This document shows, piece after piece, positions 1 to 6,101 of a DNA stretch of 6,617 nucleotides. How positions within the stretch are numbered: the stretch's first letter is position 1; every line of letters starts with the position of its first letter. A program made the translations under genes and the position numbers. The stretch covers positions 1-6,617 of the forward strand of contig DAOWFD010000291.1 of NCBI GenBank assembly GCA_030638185.1, in the 5' to 3' direction. Under the pieces are notes generated by a model. That model was not told the DNA's origin, ran no database searches, and was given only the letters and a program-made list of their open reading frames with translations. Origin of the DNA: Candidatus Aegiribacteria sp. (GTDB lineage Bacteria > Fermentibacterota > Fermentibacteria > Fermentibacterales > JCC-6).

Positions 1-1763
1 CCGAAATTGCAGCTTGTTATACACTTGCCACAATTGACGCAGGCTTCAATGTCAATGACGTGAACTTCTTTAACTTCACCTGAAATGGCATTGACCGGAC
101 AGTTCTTCGCGCAAAGGGTACATCCGACGCACTTATCCGGAAGGATATAAAATTCCACAAGTGCCTGGCATTCACCAGCGGGACACTTCTTCTCGTGAAT
201 ATGAGCATTGTACTCATCAAGGTAATAGCGAATCGTCGTCTGTACCGGGTTCGGGGCGGTCTGTCCCAAACCGCAGAGGCTTGCTTCCTTTATCTGGATC
301 GACAGCTGTTCGAGTTTCTCAATGTCCTCCGGCTTACCCTCTCCTCTGGTCAGCCTTTCCAGGATCTCAAGCATTCTCAGGGTCCCTATCCTGCAGAAAG
401 TGCATTTGCCGCAGGATTCCTTCTGTGTGAAATCAAGGAAAAACCTTGCTATTTCGACCATGCATATATCTTCATCCATGACAACCATGCCGCCGGAGCC
501 CATGATAGCCCCCGTGGCAGGGATGGATTCGAAATCCACTGGAGTATCTTTCATCGAAGCGGGGATGCAGCCTCCCGAGGGGCCGCCCATCTGAACGGCC
601 TTGAATTCTTTTCCGTTCTTTATACCTCCGCCTATCTTGAAAACGAGATCCTCTATTGTTGTGCCCATGGGAACTTCCGCAAGACCTCCGTGAACCACTT
701 TTCCGGCAAGTGCGAACACCTTGGTTCCGGGACTCTTCTCGGTGCCGAATGCCGAATAAGCATCCGCTCCGTGGCATATTATCCAGGGTACATTTGCAAA
801 GGTTTCAACGTTGTTATTATTGGTTGGCTTCTGCCACAGACCCTTCTCCGCAGGAAAAGGCGGGCGTATACGGGGCATCCCCCTTTCGCCTTCGATAGAT
901 GCGAACAACGCTGTTTCTTCTCCGCAGACGAATGCTCCCGCCCCCTGCTTTATCTTCAGGTCAAAATCGAAACCACTGCCGATGATATTCGATCCGAGGT
1001 AACCCCGCTGCCTGGCCTCCGCAATGGCGATTTCCAATCTGTGAATGGCCAGAGGATACTCGGCTCTGCAATAGATATAGCCGAATGTTGCTCCGATTGC
1101 CCTCGCGCAGATTATCATCCCTTCAAGAATCGCGTGGGGGTCGCCCTCAAGAACGGATCTGTCCATGAACGCTCCGGGGTCGCCCTCATCAGCGTTGCAG
1201 ACAACGTACTTCTGCTCTCCCTCATTCGCGGCCGCGAAGGACCACTTCAATCCCGTAGGGAATCCCGCCCCTCCGCGACCGCGCAGGCCCGAATCCTTGA
1301 TGGTCTGGATTATCTCGGAAGGGGTCATTTCCGTAAGAGCCTTTCTTACCCCCCGATAGCCTCCAGCGTCCTCGTAATCCTTTATCGATTCAGGATCTAT
1401 GGTACCGCAGTTGCGAAGCACGATTCTTTCCTGGAGATCAAGGAATTCACATTCAGAACCGGAGGTTTCTCCATCGGGACCGCAGGCGTAAACAAGGTTT
1501 TCATCATCAATAATCTCGTTACCGAGAATGTGCTTACTGAAGATTTCCTCTGCAGACTCCGGAGTTACTCCACCGTAGAATATTCTGCTGCCGCCTTCTC
1601 TTATTTCAACCAGAGGTTCTCTGTAACACATACCGATGCAGCCTGTTCTGGTGAGCATGCATACATCAGGGTTAGCTTCCGTTAGCTCCGTAAGCCTGTC
1701 GTAAGTCGCCTGGGCTCCGGCGGATAAACCGCAAGTACCCATTCCTACTACTATTTTCTTCAT
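1..1763 (-). CDS. hydB: HydB/HndC-type NADH-binding subunit of an [FeFe]-hydrogenase (NuoF family), 3' end cut by window
   Basis: Flavoprotein subunit that oxidises or reduces NAD(H) at FMN and passes electrons to the hydrogenase (HydA) through Fe-S clusters; expected cytoplasmic. 588 residues are visible and no stop is reached, so only a short C-terminal tail should be missing (the family is about 600 residues). Seen in order: an N-terminal thioredoxin-like [2Fe-2S] domain (C11, C42, C46, with C35 nearby); the NuoF core with the FMN-binding GRGGAGFPTG motif from residue 162 and the NADH-binding GAGAFVCGEE motif at 274-283; the [4Fe-4S] ligands C451, C454, C457 and C497; and a C-terminal two-cluster ferredoxin domain with C545/C548/C551/C555 and C575/C578/C581/C585. 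This architecture separates HydB/HndC from respiratory NuoF, which lacks the terminal ferredoxin domain. ATG at 1763 has GGAG six bases upstream (1770-1773). It follows hydC after 45 bases. Sequence cannot decide between bifurcating HydB and non-bifurcating HndC, and some NAD-dependent formate dehydrogenases use a similar subunit. Confidence 0.93.
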   Translation of the reverse strand, partial: MKKIVVGMGTCGLSAGAQATYDRLTELTEANPDVCMLTRTGCIGMCYREPLVEIREGGSRIFYGGVTPESAEEIFSKHILGNEIIDDENLVYACGPDGETSGSECEFLDLQERIVLRNCGTIDPESIKDYEDAGGYRGVRKALTEMTPSEIIQTIKDSGLRGRGGAGFPTGLKWSFAAANEGEQKYVVCNADEGDPGAFMDRSVLEGDPHAILEGMIICARAIGATFGYIYCRAEYPLAIHRLEIAIAEARQRGYLGSNIIGSGFDFDLKIKQGAGAFVCGEETALFASIEGERGMPRIRPPFPAEKGLWQKPTNNNNVETFANVPWIICHGADAYSAFGTEKSPGTKVFALAGKVVHGGLAEVPMGTTIEDLVFKIGGGIKNGKEFKAVQMGGPSGGCIPASMKDTPVDFESIPATGAIMGSGGMVVMDEDICMVEIARFFLDFTQKESCGKCTFCRIGTLRMLEILERLTRGEGKPEDIEKLEQLSIQIKEASLCGLGQTAPNPVQTTIRYYLDEYNAHIHEKKCPAGECQALVEFYILPDKCVGCTLCAKNCPVNAISGEVKEVHVIDIEACVNCGKCITSCNF

Positions 1764-1808
1764 ACACTGCTCCAGACATTTTTCACAAAAGGACCGTTCA
1801 TCAGATTA

Positions 1809-2324
1809 TCAAACACCTTCGGAAGTTACTGCGATGGATTCGGTGCTTACTGTGGCCTTCTTTCTGTAATCGCGAAGGATCTTCCGAACCGAGGCGGGTG
1901 TGAGGCTGCCGTGTGTATCGTCGTTGATCATTATGACCGGCGCAAGTGAACAGCACCCTATACATGCCACCGTATTCAGAGTGAACAATCCGTCCTCCGT
2001 AGTATCGTCAACTTCGATACCCAGCTCATCCTCGACGGTTTCTCTTATCAGTTTCGCTCCAGATACGTGGCAGGCTGTTCCCGCACATACCCTGATGACG
2101 TATTTCCCCATGGGGCGCAGCCTGAACTGGCTGTAGAATGTAATGACACCGTAAATATCGGATTCAGGTATGCCTGTGACACCTGCTATATAGTTTATTG
2201 CACGTCTTGGAATATATCCGAAGTGTTCCTGTGCAGACTGGAGAAGCGGTATCAGTTCTCCCGGGGCCCCGTCATATCTCCACAGTCTGTAGCTGAAGTT
2301 CTCGTGTTTTACAGCCGTTTTCAT
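1809..2324 (-). CDS. hydC: HydC/HndA-type [2Fe-2S] subunit (NuoE family, thioredoxin-like ferredoxin)
   Basis: Small electron-transfer subunit that partners HydB in NADH-linked hydrogenases; cytoplasmic. With the ATG start it is 171 residues, close to the usual 155-175 for the family. It has the helical N-terminal NuoE segment (including AQEHFGYIP) followed by the thioredoxin-like domain with the full [2Fe-2S] ligand set C80-x4-C85 and C121-x3-C125 (CAGTAC and CIGCC; C124 is an extra cysteine). The last ~15 residues are a low-complexity tail rich in Thr, Ser and Val. Start choice: a GTG at 2336 opens the same frame, but the bases between it and the ATG at 2324 contain AAGGGAG, which looks like the ribosome binding site of the ATG although it ends only two bases before it. 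The GTG has only AAGG three bases upstream. The 12-base difference does not affect any domain. The gene lies 98 bases after the regulator and 45 bases before hydB, matching the hydC-hydB order of known hydrogenase operons. Confidence 0.92.
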   Translation of the reverse strand: MKTAVKHENFSYRLWRYDGAPGELIPLLQSAQEHFGYIPRRAINYIAGVTGIPESDIYGVITFYSQFRLRPMGKYVIRVCAGTACHVSGAKLIRETVEDELGIEVDDTTEDGLFTLNTVACIGCCSLAPVIMINDDTHGSLTPASVRKILRDYRKKATVSTESIAVTSEGV

Positions 2325-2422
2325 CACTCCCTTCACACACCTTGATCATTATTCTCTCAGGTGCAGAATTAAAAATGCATGGTTTCACTGTTCCATTAAA
2401 AGTAAAAAACCCATAAGTAGTA

Positions 2423-3409
2423 TCAGTCATCCATAAGATTGATGACTTTTGCTTCCCGAACCCTGAGTACACCATCTATCTGATTGAGTTTCTGAATTAT
2501 CCGAGGTGTTTTCCCCATGGCACCGTGGCCTGTTATCATTCCCACCAGTTTGCTGCCATCTTCTATCACATCACAGAAGACAACTTCATCGATAAAGAAA
2601 ACCGTTGTAAATATCTGCTGTATCGCATCGGGATCGATATCAACGATTATGTAGCTCATGGTTCCCGGCTGTCTCCTGGCTTCAGCCTGGGCATCGTGCT
2701 TTACAGCATGTTGATACGTCTCAATGAACTGGTCAACATCCCTGTCGAGTTTCGGGCGCTCAACTTCGGACATTGAGAGAACATCGATTCCATCCATATC
2801 GCTGATCCTGCTGAATATTTCCTGAATTTCAGATGTGGAAGAAGCTTGCGCCAGCAATATGATATCGAAATCCCCCCTGACGGCATCACATGACTGGATA
2901 CCATTCATCTTGTACAGGGAATCGTAAATTTCCATACTTCTGTCTGAGTCTGTTATCTTCACCGTAAGGTACCCGCTTACGGATTCCCTCATACCATCAT
3001 CTACGGCTTCCTCTGGAACTTCTGTTTCAGTCTTCCCGGGGGATAGTTCTTCCAACGCTTCAACAAGCTCAGAGATCTCGAAAGGCTTGTCAAGATATCC
3101 GGTATTATGCTCGGAAAGCGCGGTAAGCATCAGTCTTTCATCACCAAAACCGGTTATTACAAGAACAGGAAGGTCTGGATATTGATTTTTTATGACCTTA
3201 AGTATCTTCAGACCGTCGATATCCGGCATGAATATGTCTGTGATAAGATAATCGTAGGCAAATCCTTTTTCCCTGGCCTGATTCAGCTCATGAATCGCGG
3301 AAATGCCGTCCGGACATGCAACTGCAGTGTAATCTTCCTGAGTAAGACCTATGGTGAGGTTTCGGCGAATCTCCGCCTCGTCATCGATAATTAATACGCG
3401 GCCTTTCAA
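2423..3409 (-). CDS. Response regulator receiver domain fused to two RAM (Lrp/AsnC ligand-binding) domains, no DNA-binding domain
   Basis: Predicted signalling protein of 328 residues. Residues 1-122 are a CheY-like receiver with all landmark residues: acidic pair D9/D10, phospho-acceptor D58 in LITDIFMPD, T86, and the K108-P109 pair. After an acidic linker (about 123-143), residues 144-219 resemble the RAM/Lrp-AsnC ligand-binding fold (YLTVKI strand, helix, then GDFDIILLAQ, helix, MDGIDVLSM strand). After a second, Arg/Gln-rich linker, residues 249-326 look like a second, more divergent copy (SYIIVDID, EDGSKLVGMITG, IDGVLRVREAKVI). I see no helix-turn-helix or catalytic output domain. In Lrp proteins RAM domains bind amino acids and assemble oligomers; this role here is inference. 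The start is TTG, supported by a strong GGAGG six bases upstream and the absence of a nearby ATG. It lies between nfnB and hydC, all on one strand, suggesting control of, or response to, redox or amino-acid state. No histidine kinase is in the window. Confidence 0.85.
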   Translation of the reverse strand: MKGRVLIIDDEAEIRRNLTIGLTQEDYTAVACPDGISAIHELNQAREKGFAYDYLITDIFMPDIDGLKILKVIKNQYPDLPVLVITGFGDERLMLTALSEHNTGYLDKPFEISELVEALEELSPGKTETEVPEEAVDDGMRESVSGYLTVKITDSDRSMEIYDSLYKMNGIQSCDAVRGDFDIILLAQASSTSEIQEIFSRISDMDGIDVLSMSEVERPKLDRDVDQFIETYQHAVKHDAQAEARRQPGTMSYIIVDIDPDAIQQIFTTVFFIDEVVFCDVIEDGSKLVGMITGHGAMGKTPRIIQKLNQIDGVLRVREAKVINLMDD

Positions 3410-3415
3410 TTGATG

Positions 3416-3420
3416 CCTCC
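3416..3420 (-). promoter_or_regulatory. Ribosome binding site that fixes a TTG start
   Basis: On the minus strand AGAGGAGG ends six bases before TTG at 3409. The receiver fold begins directly after this codon (KGRVLIIDDE), so no room is left for a later start, and no ATG lies in frame nearby. This supports a genuine TTG initiation codon. Confidence 0.75.
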
Positions 3421-3495
3421 TCTATTCAGATTTAATTTCTAAGGAATGGTGGAACGCTACTTTCCGCTTGCTTCAAAGTCAAGAACAACACCCTT

Positions 3496-4959
3496 TCAGT
3501 GAACTTCCACCCTGCACAGATCAAGGGCCTTGTCCAGATCCACCCACCGTCCTGAACTTAGATAGAGGTTCATTGCCCTTGCAGCTCTTCTTCCGTGCCC
3601 CATGGCCAGTATGACGGTGGCTGCACCCAGAACGATATCACCTCCGGCAAAAACTCCTGGAACTGAGGTCTGACCTGTTATCTCGTTAACTACAATACCG
3701 CCCCATCTGGTCACTTCAAGATCGGGAAAACAGTTGGGTACAAGCGGGTTGGGGCTGTTACCGATGGCAACGATTAAGGCATCGGTATCCTCAATGAATT
3801 CACTTCCCTCGATCGGAACTGGTCGTCTTCTTCCCGATGAGTCCGGTTCACCCAGTTCCATTTTTATGAGCTCGGCTCCACTTACCCATCCCTTCTCGTT
3901 ACCTAGAAGGCGTACAGGATTCTGCAGAAGATGGAATTCAACACCTTCTTCCCTCGCATGGTGGATTTCCTCCAGCCTTGCCGGCATCTGTTCCTCGGCC
4001 CTTCTGTAAACGATAAGCGATCTTTCTGCTCCCATTCGAAGAGCGGTTCGAGCGCAGTCCATTGCAACATTTCCACCGCCTACAGTTATTACCTTTTTAC
4101 CTTTTACTATGGGTGTGTCAGCCTCTGGAAAATCGTAGGCCTTCATCAGGTTCGCCCGGGTGAGATACTCGTTGGCAGAGAGAACCCCCAGAAGGTTCTC
4201 TCCTTCAACCCTCATGAACCTTGGAAGACCGGCGCCGGTTCCTATAAATACCGCATCGAAATCATCAACGATTTTCCTTACCGGAATGGTCTTCCCTATC
4301 ACATGGTCATACCGGAATTCCACACCGATCTTTTCCAGGTAGTCCACTTCATACTGCACAATTTTCTTAGGCAGCCTGAATTCAGGGATTCCGTAGACCA
4401 GGACTCCCCCTGCTTTGTGAAGCGCTTCGAAAACGATCACTTCGTGACCGAACTTGATCAGGTCTCCGGCCACGGTAAGGCCGGCTGGACCCGCACCAAT
4501 TACTGCAACTCTTCTTCCCGAAGGCTTTACCGAAGGAGGCTGCTCGAACTCTCCCTGTTCCCTTTCCCAGTCGGCGATGAATCGTTCGAGCTTGCCAATC
4601 ATCACCGATTTGCAGGGATCCTTCCTGACCTTACCGATGCTGCAGAACAGCTGACACTGCTCTTCCTGTGGACAAACCCTTCCGCAAACGGCTGGAAGAA
4701 GGTTCCTTTCCTTCATCTTCCTGACAGCGCCCTTGAAATCCCCGATTTCGATGAGCTTAATGAAACCGGGGATATCGATACCCACAGGGCAGCCTTCAAC
4801 ACAGAACGCTGTTTTACATTGAATGCACCTTTTTGCCTCCAGCATAGCCATTTCGGGAGTATATCCAAGGGGTACTTCATCGAGGTTTTTTACCCGCTCC
4901 TCCGGATCCTGCTCGGGCATATCAACGGGCGGAATCTTCAATCTTTCTTTGACATTCAT
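3496..4959 (-). CDS. nfnB: NfnB: large subunit of NADH-dependent reduced ferredoxin:NADP+ oxidoreductase (GltD/GltA-like flavoprotein)
   Basis: Bifurcating-FAD subunit of the soluble NfnAB complex, which couples NADPH oxidation to reduction of NAD+ and ferredoxin (reversibly); cytoplasmic. At 487 residues it fits NfnB and the glutamate synthase small-subunit family. Residues 45-57 (C45, C48, C53, C57) and 92-106 (C92, C96, C102, C106, with E99/E100 between) form the N-terminal two-cluster [4Fe-4S] domain. The FAD-binding GAGPAG is at 155-160, with the GGVLVYGIPEFRLPK segment from 184. The NADPH-binding GGGNVAMD is at 294-301. The C-terminal FAD-contact region contains GVFAGGD and ends in a helix rich in Arg and Ala. 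It is often annotated as 'glutamate synthase (NADPH) small subunit'. Translational coupling to nfnA (ATGA overlap) and absence of a GltB large subunit in the window favour NfnB. Start ATG has GGGGG six bases upstream. Confidence 0.93.
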   Translation of the reverse strand: MNVKERLKIPPVDMPEQDPEERVKNLDEVPLGYTPEMAMLEAKRCIQCKTAFCVEGCPVGIDIPGFIKLIEIGDFKGAVRKMKERNLLPAVCGRVCPQEEQCQLFCSIGKVRKDPCKSVMIGKLERFIADWEREQGEFEQPPSVKPSGRRVAVIGAGPAGLTVAGDLIKFGHEVIVFEALHKAGGVLVYGIPEFRLPKKIVQYEVDYLEKIGVEFRYDHVIGKTIPVRKIVDDFDAVFIGTGAGLPRFMRVEGENLLGVLSANEYLTRANLMKAYDFPEADTPIVKGKKVITVGGGNVAMDCARTALRMGAERSLIVYRRAEEQMPARLEEIHHAREEGVEFHLLQNPVRLLGNEKGWVSGAELIKMELGEPDSSGRRRPVPIEGSEFIEDTDALIVAIGNSPNPLVPNCFPDLEVTRWGGIVVNEITGQTSVPGVFAGGDIVLGAATVILAMGHGRRAARAMNLYLSSGRWVDLDKALDLCRVEVH

Positions 4960-5822
4960 CTCGAACCCCCTTCCAGCGTACCGTCAAGTCTGCAACCGAC
5001 CTCGGAGGAATAAAGGTCAAGCGCTTCCTTCTCTTCGGCTCTGTATGTGGCAAGTCGGGCCATGAGTTCATCAAAGTCAACCTTGTGCCCGTCGAATTCC
5101 GGACCGTCGATACAGGCGAATTTCACTTCATCACCTACGGTTACCCTGCAGCAGCCGCACATTCCTGTTCCATCAACCATGATCGGGTTAAGGCTGACAA
5201 TTGTTGGAATACCTAGCTTCTCAGTCAGGATGCAGACGAATTTCATCATGATCGGCGGCCCCATTGCGATGCATTGATCGAACTTTTCACCGTTATCTAC
5301 GAGATTCCGGATGGCATCGGTCACAAGGCCCTTCTGGCCTTCCGTACCGTCATCCGTGGTTATTATCAGCTCATCGCTTGATTCCCTCATCAGGTCGGCA
5401 AGTATGATCAGATTGGCGGATCTTGCCCCGAGGATGGTAGTAACATGGTTACCGATATCTTTCATTGCTCCTGCTACAGGATATAGTGGAGCGATACCGA
5501 TCCCTCCCCCGACACAAAGAACCCTGCCGACTTTCTCTATATGCGTGGGTTCACCCAGAGGCCCTGTAAGGGTGGGTATGGAATCGCCCTTTTTCATCTG
5601 AGCCATCTGCAGGGTTGTTTTACCCACCGCCTGGACGATAAGGGTAATACTACTTTCTTCCGTATCAACATCGGCTATTGTTATTGGAATCCTCTCTCCG
5701 TTCTCATTGATCCGCACAATAACGAACTGACCGGGTTTTCTGTATCTGGCTATATCTGGTGCCTGAAATCTGTACAGGTATATATCCGGTCCAAGTTTTT
5801 CCTTGTGCAGGATCTGGTACAT
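4956..5822 (-). CDS. nfnA: NfnA: small subunit of NADH-dependent reduced ferredoxin:NADP+ oxidoreductase (ferredoxin-NADP reductase / PyrK-like)
   Basis: NAD(H)-binding FAD subunit that takes one branch of the electrons from NfnB. The 288-residue protein has an N-terminal FAD-binding barrel with RIPITI at 44-49, the NAD-binding GGGIGIAP at 105-112, and a C-terminal [2Fe-2S] motif D217-GTGMC222-GCC225 followed by C237 (ACIDGPEFDGH). Dihydroorotate dehydrogenase PyrK and sulfide dehydrogenase SudB share this fold; the adjacent nfnB decides for NfnA. Start: an ATG six bases upstream (5828) opens the same frame, but GGAGG directly abuts it, whereas GGAGG lies six bases before the ATG at 5822, so translation should begin MYQILHKEKL. 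The stop TGA overlaps the nfnB ATG by four bases, implying coupled translation and equal subunit supply. It is the first gene of the leftward unit and faces a divergent promoter region. Confidence 0.92.
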   Translation of the reverse strand: MYQILHKEKLGPDIYLYRFQAPDIARYRKPGQFVIVRINENGERIPITIADVDTEESSITLIVQAVGKTTLQMAQMKKGDSIPTLTGPLGEPTHIEKVGRVLCVGGGIGIAPLYPVAGAMKDIGNHVTTILGARSANLIILADLMRESSDELIITTDDGTEGQKGLVTDAIRNLVDNGEKFDQCIAMGPPIMMKFVCILTEKLGIPTIVSLNPIMVDGTGMCGCCRVTVGDEVKFACIDGPEFDGHKVDFDELMARLATYRAEEKEALDLYSSEVGCRLDGTLEGGSR

Positions 5823-5828
5823 GTGCAT

Positions 5829-5833
5829 CCTCC
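5829..5833 (-). promoter_or_regulatory. Ribosome binding site that decides the nfnA start
   Basis: GGAGG on the minus strand is immediately followed by ATGCACATG. Only the second ATG (5822) has a usable spacing (six bases), so the upstream ATG at 5828 is unlikely to be the initiation codon. Confidence 0.75.
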
Positions 5834-5883
5834 GTTATAAATAACAAATGCTGTTAGTAAAGACGAATAACTCAAGCTTTTTG

Positions 5884-5889
5884 ATTATA
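5884..5889 (-). promoter_or_regulatory. Possible second -10 box (TATAAT) towards nfnA
   Basis: On the minus strand a perfect TATAAT lies about 60 bases before the nfnA start, directly next to the 13-base tandem repeats. No good -35 hexamer is found 16-18 bases upstream (the 17-base position reads TGTAAT). If used, it would probably need an activator bound at the repeats. In such AT-rich sequence it could also be chance. Confidence 0.3.
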
Positions 5890-5912
5890 ATTGATTACAA
5901 TAATTGATTACA
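5887..5912. repeat. Perfect tandem repeat of a 13-base unit containing TAATTGATTA, candidate operator
   Basis: The unit ATAATTGATTACA occurs twice back to back (5887-5899 and 5900-5912) with no mismatch. Each unit carries TAAT-TG-ATTA, whose arms are inverted repeats, so each is a small near-palindrome. A third, partial TTGATTA sits just outside at 5881-5887. The copies lie between the best nfnA promoter and the nfnA start. They resemble paired binding sites for a dimeric regulator, but the regulator is not identifiable. Confidence 0.55.
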
Positions 5913-5920
5913 TTCACGGC

Positions 5921-5949
5921 ACAATATCCCCACGGGATATCCCGGTCAA
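5921..5949 (-). promoter_or_regulatory. Sigma-70-type promoter for the nfnA-nfnB-regulator-hydC-hydB unit
   Basis: On the minus strand TTGACC (5944-5949, five of six consensus bases) is followed after exactly 17 bases by TATTGT (5921-5926, four of six). Transcription would begin near 5914 and give a leader of roughly 90 bases before nfnA. The 17-base spacer contains the palindrome CGGGATATCCCG minus its outermost base, so a protein bound there would compete with RNA polymerase. Confidence 0.5.
5924..5944. repeat. Overlapping palindromes made of three alternating ATATCCC half-sites, candidate operator
   Basis: ATATCCC (5924-5930) and GGGATAT (5934-5940) are a perfect inverted repeat with 7-base arms around CAC. 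GGGATAT then shares its centre with the perfect 12-base palindrome CGGGATATCCCG (5933-5944). Three half-sites therefore alternate in direction within 21 bases. The sites sit in the spacer and on the -10 edge of the predicted nfnA promoter, a typical repressor position. The inverted repeat could also form a short hairpin, but no U-tract follows on either strand, so it is not a terminator. Confidence 0.55.
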
Positions 5950-5952
5950 GTA

Positions 5953-5967
5953 GTTGACTTATTCAAC
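5953..5967. repeat. Inverted repeat GTTGA-N5-TCAAC, candidate operator
   Basis: A perfect 5-base-arm dyad, GTTGACTTATTCAAC, lies just upstream of the predicted nfnA -35 box and about 135-150 bases before gdhA. The TTGA arms are spaced by five bases, one short of the FNR/CRP spacing (TTGA-N6-TCAA), so it is not a canonical site of that family. Short dyads occur by chance, hence moderate doubt. Confidence 0.35.
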
Positions 5968-6023
5968 ATCAATATCGGTACTTGACGAAGACCACTGCTA
6001 ATCAGTAGGCTACCAAATCCATG

Positions 6024-6033
6024 AAGTATACTT
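6024..6033 (+). promoter_or_regulatory. Palindrome AAGTATACTT with a possible -10 box for gdhA
   Basis: A perfect 10-base palindrome contains TATACT (6027-6032), five of six matches to a -10 box, about 70 bases before the gdhA start. No recognisable -35 hexamer lies 16-19 bases upstream and there is no extended -10 TG. It is the best -10 candidate for gdhA that I can see, but weak on its own; a regulator may be required or the true promoter may differ. Confidence 0.3.
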
Positions 6034-6085
6034 ATGAATAAATTAACTATCAAAATGTCTCATGTTCTTTAATCTTCACCCCCGG

Positions 6086-6092
6086 AAGGAGG
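6086..6092 (+). promoter_or_regulatory. Strong ribosome binding site of gdhA
   Basis: AAGGAGG ends nine bases before ATG at 6102. A closer ATG at 6094 is out of frame with the glutamate dehydrogenase reading frame, so 6102 is the start. Confidence 0.8.
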
Positions 6093-6101
6093 GATGGGCA
6101 T

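Noticed and set aside
195..1685. A 496-codon open frame on the plus strand
   Set aside because: It is the exact in-register complement of hydB; stops there arise only where hydB uses TTA, CTA or TCA codons, which it avoids. The translation has no recognisable domain, while the minus strand encodes a full NuoF-type protein.
2325..2422. Possible terminator between the regulator and hydC
   Set aside because: Only a weak ATGG/CCAT pairing with a 10-base loop is present and the following T run is short; it is not convincing as an intrinsic terminator.
3410..3495. Possible terminator between nfnB and the regulator
   Set aside because: GGAA-N7-TTCC is the only inverted repeat seen, with a 4-base stem and no T tract after it.
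3496..4959. Glutamate synthase small subunit (GltD) working with a GltB large subunit
   Set aside because: The family is the same, but no GltB gene is present and the gene is translationally coupled to nfnA, so NfnB is the better call.
3931..5013. A 360-codon open frame on the plus strand
   Set aside because: It is in-register antisense to nfnB and runs into the 3' end of nfnA. The protein looks random and the opposite strand carries all the GltD/NfnB motifs.
5913..5925. TTCAC-GG-CACAA near the nfnA -10 box as a Rex (NADH-responsive repressor) site
   Set aside because: Attractive given the genes, but Rex sites are TTGTGAA-N4-TTCACAA; here the half-site elements are in the wrong order and spacing.
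5953..5967. GTTGACTTATTCAAC as an FNR/CRP-type site
   Set aside because: The TTGA and TCAA arms are separated by five bases, whereas that family uses six.
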